From assembly GCA_006176705.1 (NCBI GenBank), contig QRFJ01002124.1, positions 178,744 to 242,743 on the forward strand: a stretch of 64,000 nt of DNA. Direction: 5' to 3'. The stretch is from Cocos nucifera (taxonomy: Eukaryota > Streptophyta > Magnoliopsida > Arecales > Arecaceae). The notes under the pieces were generated by a model. The model was not told the origin of the DNA. It did not search any database and saw only the letters and a list, made by a program, of their open reading frames with translations. Positions 22,411 through 36,550 of the stretch are shown here, piece by piece (the first letter of the stretch is position 1; every line of letters starts with the position of its first letter). The position numbers were made by a program, and so were the translations under genes.

Positions 22411-24908
22411 TCTGTTTTTCTGTGTCTGAAAGCAGCTGGTGGCTTGGCCTTTTCGTCTTGGGGGGTTGGGAGGCTTACTTGCTGGGGGGCATGTGATGAT
22501 GTATACAGACGGTAAGCCTATGGTTATCCTTATATTTTAGCGGCTGGAATTTTCTATGTGAGATGAGGGCAATATATAGCTACTGCAGTGAGGATGATAT
22601 ATCTTATTCCGTATTCATGCTTGGAAATTTCTATGTAGGTGCGTTGCATTCCATGCAGGCCATTCTATTTACTTTATTTTTTGTCATAACCAAAGTGCCA
22701 TATATGGATGGATGGAATATTTACCAAGGATGGTGTAGATGGCAGATCCAATTATTTTTATCAGAGTTACTATTTCTGTAGCCATCATTTTAGTGTACAA
22801 ATTGTATCTTCCGCACGAGAGAATGATTAATCTTCTTTTGTGATCGTGTTTCGTATAGCTTTCAAAATATGATATCAATTGATCATGATTTATGTTGTAG
22901 ATGGGAGGAAAAGATTAGAATGCTTGAAAAATTGAATAAAATGCGATCTCGTGAAAGATATAATCTGAACCTATCATTGCAAGGTGAGGGTCTGAGGTTC
23001 TTGTCATGCAAAACGTTGTGGGGACTTTGGATGCTAACGTTAACATCCAAGACATTCCCAATGGAATTTGTCCATTGCTTTGATTTCTAGACATGTCCCA
23101 TCTTCTACTGCGCAAGCATTCAAGCTGGAGAAAGTGTGACATTGAAGCGTGTCGCAGTGGGGAGAGACAAATGCGATGGCCGGACAATGACGCTACGAGC
23201 GGCAGTATCCGAGCATACCTCTGTGAGGTGAAACGAAGAATTATGATAGCATGGAGATGGATGATGAAAAATTATGTCCCTTTAGCAAGATGCTGGACAT
23301 ATGTAGATTTTGGTAAAAATCTATGAGCTTATATTTTAGTTTAGTGCAATTAAAACTTAAATAAAAATTATAAATTCTGAAAGATATATATGGGAAAGAG
23401 TCCCTAAAGCTTACACCTTTCTTACCGCTTAATAAAAGAATTCATTGACAAGGCTGAGTACAAGTCATGGTTTTGAAATCCCATCAGTTGCTCTAGAATT
23501 TCAGAGTTGTTGCTTCCATGGCATTGTTACAAGTGTTCATGACAAGGCATGGAGATTTGTGGAGCTATTTCGGAATTTAGCCTACTCAATCAGGCTTATG
23601 TGAACTGAAATGCTAAGAGGCCATTACATTAAGGTTTAATTATCAAAAATTAATAAAAAGACATGGTTATGAATAAAGTGGCGAATCATATGAGCCGAGA
23701 TCCGGTGTATTCTGATACTAATGGTTGTGTCTATGGTGGAACCATATAATCACACCACTTTATCGATGATGATGATGATGATTTTTTTGTATAGTATTTT
23801 TTTATATCTATCATTTGTTGCATCCTACCATCCAGATCGATTGCTCATGCATCTAAGGCCTATAATCATTCGTACAAGCAACTTGATTAAGGTACTTGAT
23901 CACGATCCCTTTATCATGACATCTAGAGGCATAAGTTAGGATCCCATGTGACTAATCAAGCTACAACCATTAAAAAAAAAATTCACCTTCTCCCTAGTAA
24001 CAAGACATTACCCACGTTTCCCAATAGAGCATACAAGAATTAAGCATGCATTTGTTTTATGGTGGAAGAAACCAAATTATATATGATTAAACGGCACCAT
24101 GACAGCAGTTGGCCGGTGGTTGGACCTCCCATTCTAAGGAAGCTAACGACAAAACCACGCTAACATGATCTGGATTTCACGTTCCCCTAACCTCGGCTCA
24201 CGAGTAAATTGCACCCTGGACCGTACCGGAGCCAGGCTGGGGCATTAAGTATGCAATGACCTTAGCCTGAGCTGATCTGCTGCAATGGAATTTGTCCAGT
24301 ACGTGACTTGGAGAAACCCAATCCTGGAGGCCTAATCCCGCCTGAGAGAAGCTACAAGGATGTGGGAAAAGGACAGGCCAAAATTTATAGCATGGCTGCC
24401 TGGTTCAAGCGTCCTGTTGTTATAGAGAGAGATAAGTCTGAATTAAGTGGCTTGGTTAGGGTTTTCAGTGCAGCTTATGCTGAATCTGCATGGCTTTTGG
24501 ATATATAATTTAGGTCTAATTTTATGCATCTATTTGATATATATGGTAGGGTTAGGTTCGGGTTGGATGAGACTTAGTTGAACTATAGTCCTGTATTTTT
24601 TTTAGCTTATTATTTTAATGGAGAACCTTTTGCTTTATAGTTATTCCAATTCAAATACTTGGAAATGCACCATGCAACTCTAATCTAAAACTTTTGATTC
24701 TAGGTAGAGGAGTATGACAACTGAGGCAAACCTAATTTGCACTAGTCTTGTAAGTTAGAAGCATAATGTCAGATTATGGGTAGTTTCAAAATCATATAAA
24801 AGCCTGATTAGGTGAATAATCTCCATAAGATTAATACCCGTCCCAAGATGCAGAAGATCCCCTCCTAGTACTTGTTTCAGCTGCCAATCTGTCCAACTAT
24901 TTTCTTCG

Positions 24909-24909
<1 letters not shown>

Positions 24910-24964
<55 letters not shown>
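24910..24964. repeat. (AT)n microsatellite
   Basis: Uninterrupted AT dinucleotides for about 55 bp. A shorter run follows at 25,136-25,152. Confidence 0.95.
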
Positions 24965-24967
<3 letters not shown>

Positions 24968-27206
24968 TGAGACACTAATCCAAAGGTTTCAAGAAAAGAT
25001 CTCATTGTCCTCTAGTATAATGTTCTCTCTACCTTAATCAGCATTCATGAACCTACACCATATCTTGGTGTTTTGAAATACTTGTGCCTTTATACTTGAA
25101 TAATAAAAAATATTTCTCAAAATAATGTTTTAAAATATATATATATATATATCCAAACCATTGAGAAGCATCGATAATAACCAGCACAGCCCACCCCGAA
25201 TGATGGAATTATAAAGTGCAGAGGGAATTAGCTGTACATAACCACTTGTATGGTGCCCATGTTAAAGGGAGAGGCAAGTATGGTAGAAGGGAGGGAGAGA
25301 GAGAGAGAGAGAGTTGGGGTTAGTGTAGTCTTTCCAAGTCTATTGTGGTCTGGGTCGAGCACTATCATTCCCGTGCGTCTTCCCTCGACCACGAGCACAA
25401 GTAATGCGGAGATTGTCTCCCTTATCTCTTTCATGCTTCTTAGGTGCCAAATTCGTCCCACAATCGATTTGGTTCACTACTACAGGAATGAATGGCTGTG
25501 ATTGATGGTGTACATATTCATCTAGTGCACGTAATTTCTCAGCGAATTCATTTGGAACCAGAAAAACGAAGCGAAGCTCTCCATTATAAAAGGGAGGTCC
25601 TATCTGTATAATAATTGATAATAGAGTATCTTTACGTGGCATACAAAAAGAGTAATTGAGTGAGATACTTACCGTCCTTTGCTAATTGGAGAGGAAAACA
25701 ATCACAAGATCGCTATAGTAGAGAGAATGTGTTTGTGAATGTAAATTAATTTGACCAAATTACTTGATTCTAAATTCACCGGTGACAAGAACCGTTATGG
25801 GCTATTATCATGTTTGCCCCCACATCAGTGTTGCGTTGTTGGGTTCTAAACCTTGCTCTCCATATGGCAAATTAGTTCATATATCATTTCAATATCAATC
25901 TAAAGATAAGGCAGTAGGCTTGCAACGAGAGGTATCACGCTTGTCACCCGCCATGTCTTCATGCGTATGGGCATTGTAGACGTAGTTGAAGCGAGCGGCT
26001 TAGGGTTGCCATCTAGATCTCATCTTGCTTTCAAGTGGATGAATGGTCCAAAATATGAAGGGTACACAGAATGACAGCCCAAACTCAAAAGATATGCATA
26101 TCATGACATAATGTCCTTCGATTGCCCTAGGATGCGCATCTGGATGCCCATATAGATAAAAATAATATTAATGATAAAATAATATTAATAACAAAAATAT
26201 ATTAATGATGCCTATTTGGCATCTCTTTTATTTCATATTTTTATTTTAAAAACAAAACTATAAAAAATAAAGATATAAATATATTTTAGTATTATTTCAT
26301 ATTTTAAAATTATTTTTATTATTTAAAAAAAATAAAAATATTTACTTTTAATATTTTTCATAAATAAAAATTCATGTTTTTATCATCATCAACACTACCT
26401 TCGCCACGCTGCTAATGCCATCATTATTATCATTGCTACCCCCACTGCACTGCCATCTATCCTCTTCACCATATTATTGGTTCCTCATTATAACCATCAT
26501 TATCATCATTGTTATCTCCACCTCATTATTATCACTATTATTGCTATCTCTGGTGTAGAGCCATCAACATTACTATATCTTTCGTTATTATTATCATTAT
26601 CTATCATTCATATTGGCTTATTAATTTCTAAGTAATGAGCTATACAGATATAGCTATATTTAAAAAAAAAAATTAAAAAAAATACTAATGCCAAAAGTTA
26701 CATGATAGCATGGGGAAAGTGGAGGAGAGCTAGCGACGAAAGGAGACGCGCGGTGGTGGAGTTGGGGGAGCGGTGGGTGGGGGTCCGGGGGGCGGGCATG
26801 GGCAAATAGACACAAGGCTAGCTTTATCACTTCTCCCATCCCCTGACGGCCAAAGGGAGGGGACTAGCAGTCCTTTTTATGCCAGTCTATTGCTTGTTCT
26901 TGTTCATTTCTAGCTTCGGAGTCCAGAGGATGTGACTTTGGAGGGGAGGACCGTCTCCTTTGTCCTCCAATGTATGTTTAAATTCAAAGTAGAGTTTGGT
27001 ATTATATCACAATAAAAGTTAATTATTTTTCTTTTTTTCTATTCAATAGATGGGGCCTAATGGGATGGCCAAGGATGTATCACTCACTGAGTATGATAGA
27101 TTCTGATCTCTTCATTTCTTACTATTTTTCTAAATAATGATAGTGTACTATTTGAGATTTAAGATAGTGATCACTACAATGGTCGTGTCCTCCTACTGTG
27201 TAACAC

Positions 27207-27721
27207 AAAAGGGTGTAAAGGAGGCAACTGGATCTAGTTAAACTTTATTTAAAATTAATTTTAAGCTTGTACTTTTTGATCAAGCTTAATTTATTTATTA
27301 TTATTTTGATCTAGGATTAAATTTAATTTCAAATTGAGCGGAACACGAGCTTAATTGAGCAACTTGAGAATCCTAAAGTGAGCTAAAATCAATTCTAGGT
27401 TAAATAAAGCACGGTTCAATTCTAGCTTGATTCAAGCATAGTTTAAAACTGAACTAATATTTGATTGGTTCAAAGAAATAAACAAAATACATTGTCTGAA
27501 ATCTTCAAACAAGGTTTCATTTCCTATATAATATAACATATATCAAATAAATACATTCAAGCTTTATTAAGCCTAGCCTAATCAAACTAGGTCATTTTTA
27601 GCTTAGCTTATCTTTTAAGTCTATCTTTCTGGCTCAAGTTTGAATTCTCTAGCTTTTATCCAGTTTGATTTGAGCTTTTCTCAAGCTGAGCTTGAGGTGT
27701 CGGGTATGTTTAATAGCCCTA
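27207..27721. repeat. Possible degenerate hAT-like element
   Basis: The right side ends GTATGTTTAATAGCCCTA, whose reverse complement starts TAGGGCTATTAAACATAC, a form common at hAT ends. The interior repeats AAGCTTGA/TCAAGCTT words in both orientations. The left end (AAGGGTGTAAAGG) is a weak match and I saw no flanking duplication. Confidence 0.3.
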
Positions 27722-29675
27722 ATTATGCAAGTATACAATATTTTGAATAATGCTAGCTATTTGGCCATGATATTATAATGATGATAGTTTAAAATAAGGA
27801 TGATGGCTACTGTTTTATAATTTTACTGTTTTTATGAGTAATATAATATTTTTAAACCCAAAGGTTTTTGCTAATTTTTTTTTAATTTGAAGAACAATGT
27901 TTTAATAAATAAAACCTTTTTTTGGGGTACCCTCAATTACTTTCCACTGTGGCAATCAACTTTGATCATAGTAGTTGATAGTTTACTTACAAATAAACCT
28001 TATATGGTGCTGATATATGAATATATTGTTATCATTTTTATTTAGAAAAATAGAATTATTAAAATTTTGCTATCATTGGTTTTTTCCACTCTCTTATTTT
28101 TTTCTTCTAAAAATAAAATTGAAATTCTTCATTGTTAATGTTTTGGCCCAGCTCTATATGTTTCAATTACTCCCATTCCATTCACCTATGGATTCAAGCA
28201 GGTCCTACTCCCACTTGGAAGTCAAAAAATTGAATAGGAAGAAATTATATCTTACACTATGTACAGTAGTACACCACATGACATAGAAATTATACTCTAT
28301 ATCATATGCACCACGTGGTGCTGCTCTACGACATACACCATCAATTACATAGTTTAGTTTTTGTGGACTTCATTCATCATGCATTCATCTCAAATTATCA
28401 TCCTGCCTATCTTCTTGTCTCCGTTTGTTCTCGTAGTGCACTGCTGATGTAGTGCATGTGATATAAATAATTTCTCTTAAACAGAGGATCATTTGAATGG
28501 AGAGCAACTCATCAAATTATCACGAAATGAATGGAAATAGAAATTGATCACTACTCCAACCAAGCCCTGAGTCCACAGTAGCAGCCCTGCCCCGAGATCT
28601 CTATTCTAGTGTGAAATCCTCTTCGAATTGATGACTGGTCCCAACTAGCGAGATTGTTTGATCAATATAGCAATTGCATGGTAATGTTGCACAGGGAACT
28701 TTTGTGCACGGACTTGGGAAGATGGGACTGGGTTAAGGGCCAACTGAAGACCAATCTGTACATAAATGCAACTCTGTGCCACCCACACTTGAACCCAACT
28801 TTAGCATAAACTTTTTAATTCCAAACATAACTTTGATACCATACTACCATTAGTTTGCACGATTAGTTAGGCCTAGATTATGTTGGTTTGGGTTGGAAGT
28901 CCTTGCATTCTCTCTCTTTCTCTATCAGGGGAAGAGTATTGTCCAACTGAGCCAATAGTTGATGACTCTTAGCATACATTCATGGGTTACTTTCAAGTTA
29001 GGCCTAATGGCAAGATACTCTACATAAAATATTGTAGTAAAGGTTGGAAAAGCCTGAGTATAAAAAAAAAATAAAAAAGGGTTAGGCCTAATATGCCTCT
29101 AATATCGTTCGGGAACATGAAATCAGGATGACATTTTCCAACTGTGAACTACATCAAATTAAATTCATATTAATCCTACAGAACCACCCAAATGGGGGTT
29201 TTGTTGGATAACGTTTGCAAGGGTTGCAATTAGGTCAGCTCGGATCCATATCGATCAAATTGGATATAGATTAGGTTAGAAATTTGTTAACCTGAATCTG
29301 AGCTATTTATTAAATAGACCAAAAGTTTAAATCAAAATCCGATCATTTCATTAAATAAGAAACCCACCCCAACTCACAACTGGTTGGATCAAGCTAGATG
29401 AATTGATTAGTGAAAATTATTCACTTCATATAAGCTTTTCATAATTGATTGCTGCATTTTAATCCATTCTGCCGACCGCTGCATTTCGATTAGTTATCTG
29501 TTGGTAAAATCATCAATTACATATTTCTCGAAAGGACGGAGCGAGTAAAATATATATCAACTAATTAACGGATATAGGAGAATTACACTTTCTTAAAAAG
29601 AAGAATATTATTGTTAAATTATTTATTGGCGCCTCAAAAAAAAGGGTCACTTAGCAAAGAGCATATGATCTTGAC

Positions 29676-29930
29676 TCAGGCGTGTCAATGAGCACAAGCC
29701 TGAGTTGCCTAAAGAACCACGTCCTTTGTAAATTCTTAGGCCTTACAACCTAACTGACCTGAAAACAGGATTTAGGCCCAGATTTGGGGTGGCCGGCCTG
29801 AGACGATGTCCTACCTTGGATTGGGCTGAGGCCAGTAACCCTCTGGCTTGGTTATAATGGTTGGGCCTGAGCTCTAACCTCCAGGCTTTTAGGCCTGACC
29901 CTGCCCAAGTGACCATCGATACCCTCGTTC
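29676..29930. repeat. Possible hAT-like element rich in GGCCTGA
   Basis: The left end AGGCGTGTCAATG and the inverted right end AGGGTATCGATGG are imperfect inverted repeats. The interior is rich in GGCCTGA and TTAGGCC words. No clear target duplication was found. A neighbouring stretch at 29,205-29,420 resembles the small element at 4,033-4,246. Confidence 0.3.
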
Positions 29931-30036
29931 AAACGTTCAAACTTGGCTGTTTAGTCTGAATTGAGTCAAGCTTGACAAGAATTGAGTTGTAACTATTCTT
30001 CATCATCATGCTAGCTCCTTGCCTCCCTTAGCCTCA

Positions 30037-30065
30037 ATAAATAAATAAATAAATAAATAAATAAA
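30037..30065. repeat. (AAAT)n tetranucleotide repeat
   Basis: About seven AAAT/ATAA units in a row, downstream of TTAGCCTCAAT. Confidence 0.9.
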
Positions 30066-32577
30066 ACCTCATCAACGCCATTGATGGAACAAAACATTTG
30101 TCCGTTACCTGAAATGAGAAATCTTACCCATGTAAATCATGAAAGTAATGCCTATGATCGGTATGTATATATACAGCCCTACTTTTTATTCCATTTATGA
30201 CTCGCAGATGATTTAAAACAAGAGAATTTCCTTTCTGAGAAGAACAAAAAATATTTTGACAGCCATAAATATTAAATTTTTGTAAAGGAGTTCCGTTTCC
30301 AGTATGTGAAAGATCTGAATGCAATATAAGTTAGATACTTGGTTGGGTTTTGGCCTTGCTTTCATGGCAAGAATTTTTTTTTTTTTAATTTATTTATTTC
30401 CCGAGAAAAAGCTTTTATGGGAAACATGAAATCTCTATGGTATTTTTTTTTCCTGCTATTTTTGTGATAAAACTGGTGCCTTTTTATGGTGTTAGTAGTA
30501 ATACAAAGTCCATCAATTGGCTTTTCTGGCCAAGCATATCTTTTGATTGCCCCATGAATATACTAGGAGATGAAAGAAGCTAAGTTTATCAAATATATGA
30601 TTTAGGGCATCCAAATAATCTCCTGTGCAAATAACATCTGAGATATATTTTTGTTGCAACTATGATATAGCTGAAGGAATCTGGAGAACATCAAATGGAA
30701 CCCACAAAATCTTGAATTTTAAGCTCATATTTTAGGCATTTATTGATGCATGCTAGATATATTGAGCATCTATGTCACCTCGAGTGATTCAATGGTGCGC
30801 CATGTATGATTTTTATGGGGTGATTGGACTATATAACCAAATGAGAGATTCTACGAATCCACACCTTTTGGATAAAAATCACCATAATCATCATAATTAA
30901 TTAAACTTCAAACCATTCTAATTTTACTGTTACTTAATTTTAATAATAACGAAATATTAATTTGCATGGAATGACGAGATTTTATATCGTAACAACAAAA
31001 AATAGCGTTTAGCATTTGTCAATGCACTTAATTACTTCAAAAAAAAAAAAAAAAAATCTCAATGCAGCTAAAATCCAAAAAGAGTATCGCAGATACTCAT
31101 TGCAGTATCTTTGTACGTGCGAGCTGTAGATGGTGTTAGCAATTAATCAGTAACATTTACACAAATGTTACTCAAAGTTTAATTATTATCAGCATTTGTA
31201 AGTGCCACTAAAGCTCCAACTTTGGCACTTGGTAAGTGTTAGCCACACTTAAATATGATGTCTATAGTCTATTTCTGGAATTTTGAGCCTATGCCACTGA
31301 AGGTATATATACCAAATGCCCATGTTTATAAGTGTGGCAAAAAATGCATTTTAGTAGCAAATCTGAGGCGTATGAATGAGGCCATTGTGAATGCTATTTT
31401 CTCTAGATCAAGTAAAATCTTACCAAATTTTCATTTACTAACATGGTTTATCGAGGACACACATTTCATGGAAGTCCATTGTTGCTTAAGATATTGAGTC
31501 AACAAAATTCCAGATGTTAAATTTCTATCTTGACTTGCTTGCAAGCTAAATCGATTTTTAATTAAATTTGATCAAACTAGCAGCTTTCCAGATATCATAT
31601 TCCCAGAATTAAATTGATGTTTAGCAGATAGAAATATCTTTATATAATAATAATTATTAAATTCAACAGAAATTTCAAAGATATCTCTTCAGAAATGCAT
31701 GGTAAGTGTATGATGTGGTAAGGGTTTCTCCTTTGGCATCAATGGCATTGCAATCAGTCTCTTAGCATCCACATAATGAATTATTTACAACCATAAGATG
31801 CATGACTAGAGTCACACAATAATTTCAATTTATCATCAGCATTTAATTCCATGAAATTAATTGGCTATTCCATGATTAATTTAATCAAGTCACAAATTTA
31901 TTCCATATACGCTCATATGTCAGAGTTTGATCCTCGTAGTTGCCTTGCTGCTTAGAAATTTCACAAAGAGGGCATGTACTTTTCCTTAAAAAATGATATC
32001 TATTGCACTACTGATCATGGACAAGGCCTTTACAAAATCATATAGCCTCAAAGAAAATGCAATAAAAGAAGAGAACATGCATATATAATTTGGCTAATAC
32101 ATGCATGCATGAGATTAAGAAACTTTGTGCATCTCGTTCCTTAACAAAATTTACTGGCAAAGGATGATGAAGTATTTACATAATTGTGAAGTTCTTTGTA
32201 GTGCAGGAACTCATTTCCAGCTTTGTCCTTATATTATACTAGCCTACTGAAGAGTTATAATACTCATTCTATGTGCATTAGAAATATTTATACATAAAAG
32301 ACAAATTATCCAAATATCATTCTGTCCCCAAGAAACTAAGCCATGATGATCTTTTAATTAGTCACTAATTTGGTGCATTTTATGCATATTGAATAAAATC
32401 AAATAAATTAGAAAAAATGAAGCCTCAAATGCATGATGAATTAGTAATGAAACCCCCCTTAAGTACTTTTAGCCCACCAAAATACCAGCAAGATTAATGC
32501 GTTTGGTTCCTGTCATTTGAATCACTTCAATAAACCTTATCTGTTTTATTAGACGCACACATCACAAACATGCATGT

Positions 32578-32644
32578 AAAGAGAGAGATAGATAGATAGA
32601 CAGATAGATGGACACACACACACACACACACACACACATGCATT

Positions 32645-32678
<34 letters not shown>

Positions 32679-32680
32679 TG
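32578..32680. repeat. Compound microsatellite downstream of BEL1
   Basis: In order: (GATA)n with GACA variants, (CA)n, (TA)n and (GA)n. The small minus-strand frame over it (runs of CV and YI) is a by-product of the repeat. Confidence 0.9.
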
Positions 32681-32974
32681 TTTGATTATTGAATGTAGTG
32701 GTTGCGTGCATATCATTTTGACTGAATGAAGTTTTATACGCATAAATATATATTTACTTGCACCTACAAGTGACACCTCCCCCACCATTTGCATAATGTC
32801 CCTATTAATTAATATAGGATTGAAATATAATACCAGGGAGAAACAATTACAAAGGACAAATTATTTATCCTACTAGGCAAATTAAAACAATATACAAAAA
32901 GGTATAGCTTATCTACTTACTAGAGCCAGTATGTTTCTATTCTAACCATGCAGATGGCATGCCTTCTTTGTCCT

Positions 32975-35900
32975 CTATCCTGCCAAGTCATGCAGCAACT
33001 GAGCTCCCATCATGTTCCTGTAGGGAAGGCTCCTCGCCTCCCCATCTAAAATGGTGAACTGCACCTGTTGGCCGTCGTCCATATGCTCTCTGGAGAAGAG
33101 GAGAGAATGCTGAGAGGCTGGCGAGAATGATAGGCTCATGCCCACCCCACTGTTCTGCTGAAGGCCCAGTGTTAAGGACACGCCATTGCGCAAGTTTTGA
33201 TTGCCACAGCTGCTGTAGGAGGAGATGTCCAGCCCGGCGGCGCCGAAGTTCTCGGCCCCAGGAACTTGATGCTCTGGATTGTGATCTTGGGAGGTTTTGA
33301 CATTTATTGTAGTTTTTTCATCGCCACGGTGGCTGCCGTCGATGATCGATGAGAGCGAGTCGGAGTCGTTGAGGAGCTGCCCTGGTGCTGGCTTCTGATT
33401 GAGGATAAAGTTATGGTTAGGGTTAGGGTTAGGGTTGGTGTTATCTTCATGTGAAGTTGCTGCATAGGAGGACTGGTTGTTTTGTTCATTCATCTCTTGG
33501 GAGTACATCTCCTCTATCATTGGCTTCCAAAGTCTCACCCTTGCATTTATGAACCAATTGGAGACCTGGGGTGCAATCCATATAGTGATAATATAGTTTG
33601 ATGATTTATAAATTCGAACGATTCTAGATACTGAATGAACTAAGAACATACGAAAATAGCCATATATATCTGTATATTATACAAAGGTGATCAATACAAC
33701 TAATTTAAAAATATTAAACAGGGGAATGAATGAAGGATATATTTCAAATGGGTATGAGAGAAGATGTATCGAAATTGGAATACCTGGCTTCTCGAGAGTC
33801 CGGTTTGCCGGGCTAAGATGTGTTTATCGACATCGCTGGGATACCTGTATCAAGCGCAATTCTTAAATCCAACACCGGAAATAGAAGAAATCAGATGAAG
33901 AATGAGTAAACCTGGATGATAGCAGCTTTATTTTTATTTTTTATTATTCTTTTGTTCTCTTTTCAGTGTGATGGTTTGGGTCTCTCCTAGTTTATTACAA
34001 ACCAATGCATGGGAAATTACCATGCCATGATAAAAAAAACAAAGAGCAGCCGACCAGAGACAGCTGGAAGGAGCAATGGTCATCAGCACTGGCATCCATC
34101 CATGCATGGAAGCTAGCCTTACTGGTTTCTACATTTCTTATAAGAAAACGACCCATAGAAAATTGCAGCAATATTGTGATGGCCTGGAAACCACTGCCAT
34201 GGATAACTCTTAATTAGATTGGTATTCCAATATCTTGAGGGACATTTATAAATACATAAAACATTATTTTCCTTACCATACTCAAAAACTTTGCATAAAG
34301 CCACAGTAGCAAGCAGCCAACGTTATTGAATTAATTTCTGGATTTTATTAGTTTAACCAATTACCTGACATATTACTCACGGTCAATTCCACTAAATGAA
34401 GTCTTATGATTTTAATCATATACATGCACAGAAGAAAGAAAACAAAGGAAAAAAGAACTGCGGCTTGGATCAATTCATCCCACAAAATGCATGCTAATGA
34501 TGATAGAGTCCTCCTGCCTCAACTTCTTTTCTAGACTTAGTCCAAGACCAAATTAAAATTGTTGACTGTAAAGTTAGCTAAATAATCTGCAGCATGGTAA
34601 GCTAAATCCAGGCATGGTTCTTTTAATTTTGTAAGTTACTTTCATAATTCATGATAGATAGAGAGAGAGTTACGGGTGAAGGAAATGCTCAAAGAGCCAA
34701 GCTCGAAGAATTGTAACAGAACGCTCTGGAAGGCCTCTCTGGGGTCGCCAAGGGTGGCTCTCCATCATCCCTGCCTGCTGAAATGCCCTCTCCTGTCGCA
34801 GGCTCTGGTCGAGAAGCTTGAGCCTCGGCGTCTCACCTCTTGTAGTCCCCAGTACGATGGCGTCCTTCGCTCCGATCGCCTTCTTCATTGCTCGCATCTG
34901 ACCGACAATTGCATCCCTCAGGCATCGAAAGTGCCTCGACATGGCCTTGGAAGCCAATCTCGAATAGACTGTGGCTGCTCCTTCCCCGGCCACAGCCTCA
35001 AAAGATGACACCACCACCCTCATCTGCTTGCAGTATTTTCTGTATCCCCTATCCACCTGGGTGAATGCATTTCTGAACAATGTTATCACAAATTCTACAA
35101 CCAGTGCTAGCTCCTATATATATATGATATATGTTTTCTTAAATATATATGATATATATGTTGTACAAATATGTGTCATGTTATGCTGCTTAATTACTGC
35201 ATGCATGCTTCCAATAGCATAGTAATAATCCAAGAACAACAGAAGGATATGGGAGTAATTTGAGACCATGCATGTGATCTCGTTCGGAATGTAATTAGCC
35301 ATGTAGCTTTTTCTTCTCCTTTTTAACTTTGCATGGTAGCCATAGCTTTTTGCATGAAATGACTTGGCATATGAGATAGGTTTGGCACACTGGTAGTAAA
35401 TAATAATATCGACGTACAATAATTATAGTAGTAGTGATGATGATGATGATGATAATAATGCAATTACAAGTTACAAGAATAATTGTAATTATTATTATAA
35501 TGGGAAAAAGGAGAGGGAAAGGCGGTGGGTTCCATTAAACAAGGCAGATGGAAGAATGGTAGGGCTAATTGGCTATGAGAAAGTAAGAGAAGATAGAGGC
35601 TTCCAAAAGTAAATAGTGAAGCCCAAAACTGGCGATCTGTCCCTACCCCTGGCTCAGAACCACACAAATGGTAGTTCTGCAGTCCTACATAATTGAGCTG
35701 TAGATTCGAGCTTCCAAACCAATCAATTGGGATTCCCACTGATAGGATTTTTTTTTTTTTTTGAACTAAAAAAAGAACAATTAATCCTTAATTGTTTGTT
35801 CGGCCAATAAGATGGAAGAAGAATAAGAAGAAAAATGAGTATGTAATTCCTGACCTCTTCTAGCATGGAAAGCAGCTTAGCCTTCCTCCTCTGGAGCTCC

Positions 35901-36550
35901 AAGAGGTCCATAGAGTTTAGAGACTGGTTCCATAAAGAAGAAGAGGAAGAAGGCCCACCTTCTTCCCCTTGGCTTGCCTTCTGGGACCTCTTTTTTGAGC
36001 CGATCTCTCCTCCTAAACTACAGAATTCATTCAAAAGCTCCTTAGCTGGGATCAAGTACTTGGAATTCTTCAGCTGAAAGGGCTGCTGTGAATTAAGAAC
36101 CCTCCCTTCCTGCATGATGAACACCTGCTGCTGGTGAGAACTTTCTGCTCTTGAAAGCAATACATCCCTGGAATCACTCTGATGGAAGGAGGACTGGGGG
36201 ACACCGATGGCGTCGGAGGTCTTCGGGTTGAAGAGAGACAGCGACAGCCTCCCGCCGGGCTGCTCGGTCCCTTGGCAGGGAAACAGAGACCTCAGAGAGG
36301 AGTCATCCACCTGCCACGGGCTTGTCGATGCCGCCGCCTCCGTCGAGACCATAAAGTTCTTGTTCGATGCCTCCAGGAAGCCTGGGGGGATGAAGCTTCT
36401 CCCAAGATTGGAGCTAGGGTGCTTGGAAGGGGGTCCCAACATCTCCATCCCTCCTTGGGGGCCGAAGAGGTCGTGGTTGGGCTCGAAGCTTTGCATCGCC
36501 GGGTGCCCGCCGGCGTAGAATTCAGCATAGTGGGACTCACGGGCCATCAT
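32975..36550 (-). CDS. BEL1: BEL1-type TALE homeodomain transcription factor, complete
   Basis: Four exons, 35855-36550, 34674-35056, 33784-33844 and 32975-33565, join in phase across GT..AG introns to give 576 residues. Domains: the SKY box (SKYLIPAKELLNEFCSLG, from residue 163); the BELL domain about 215-290, with YRKYCKQMRVVVSSFEA and SRHFRCLRDAI; the TALE homeodomain about 335-397, with PWRPQRGLPERSV, a PYP loop at 360-362 and helix 3 WFINARVR at 384-391; a C-terminal VSLTLGL (ZIBEL-type) motif at about 509-515; and the end LPYRNMMGAQLLHD. The SKY-box sequence, RGETPRLKLLDQ, PSDVDKHILARQTGLSRSQ and this C-terminus match Arabidopsis BEL1 specifically and not other BLH proteins. BEL1 acts in the nucleus as a heterodimer with KNOX or MADS partners and patterns ovule integuments. 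Start: two adjacent ATGs; MMARE/MARE resembles MARDQFY of AtBEL1. The gene looks intact. Confidence 0.95.

Larger units (their letters stand above)
22411..32974. other. 10.5-kb intergenic region, no gene supported
   Basis: No multi-exon or single-exon gene could be built on either strand. A 100-codon minus-strand frame at 25,340-25,642 has low-complexity charged ends and no family I recognise; a donor-like ACGGTAAGTATC lies just upstream on the same strand, so it could be a repeat-borne exon. The region contains simple repeats and hAT-like remnants (listed separately), a (GA)n run near 25,294-25,314, and AT-rich filler. The last few hundred bases before 32,974 probably include the BEL1 3' untranslated region. 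Confidence 0.5.

Noticed and set aside
33411..33440. Interstitial telomere or chromosome-fusion mark
   Set aside because: Only about three TTAGGG units, in frame inside a coding exon, and not the plant TTTAGGG unit.
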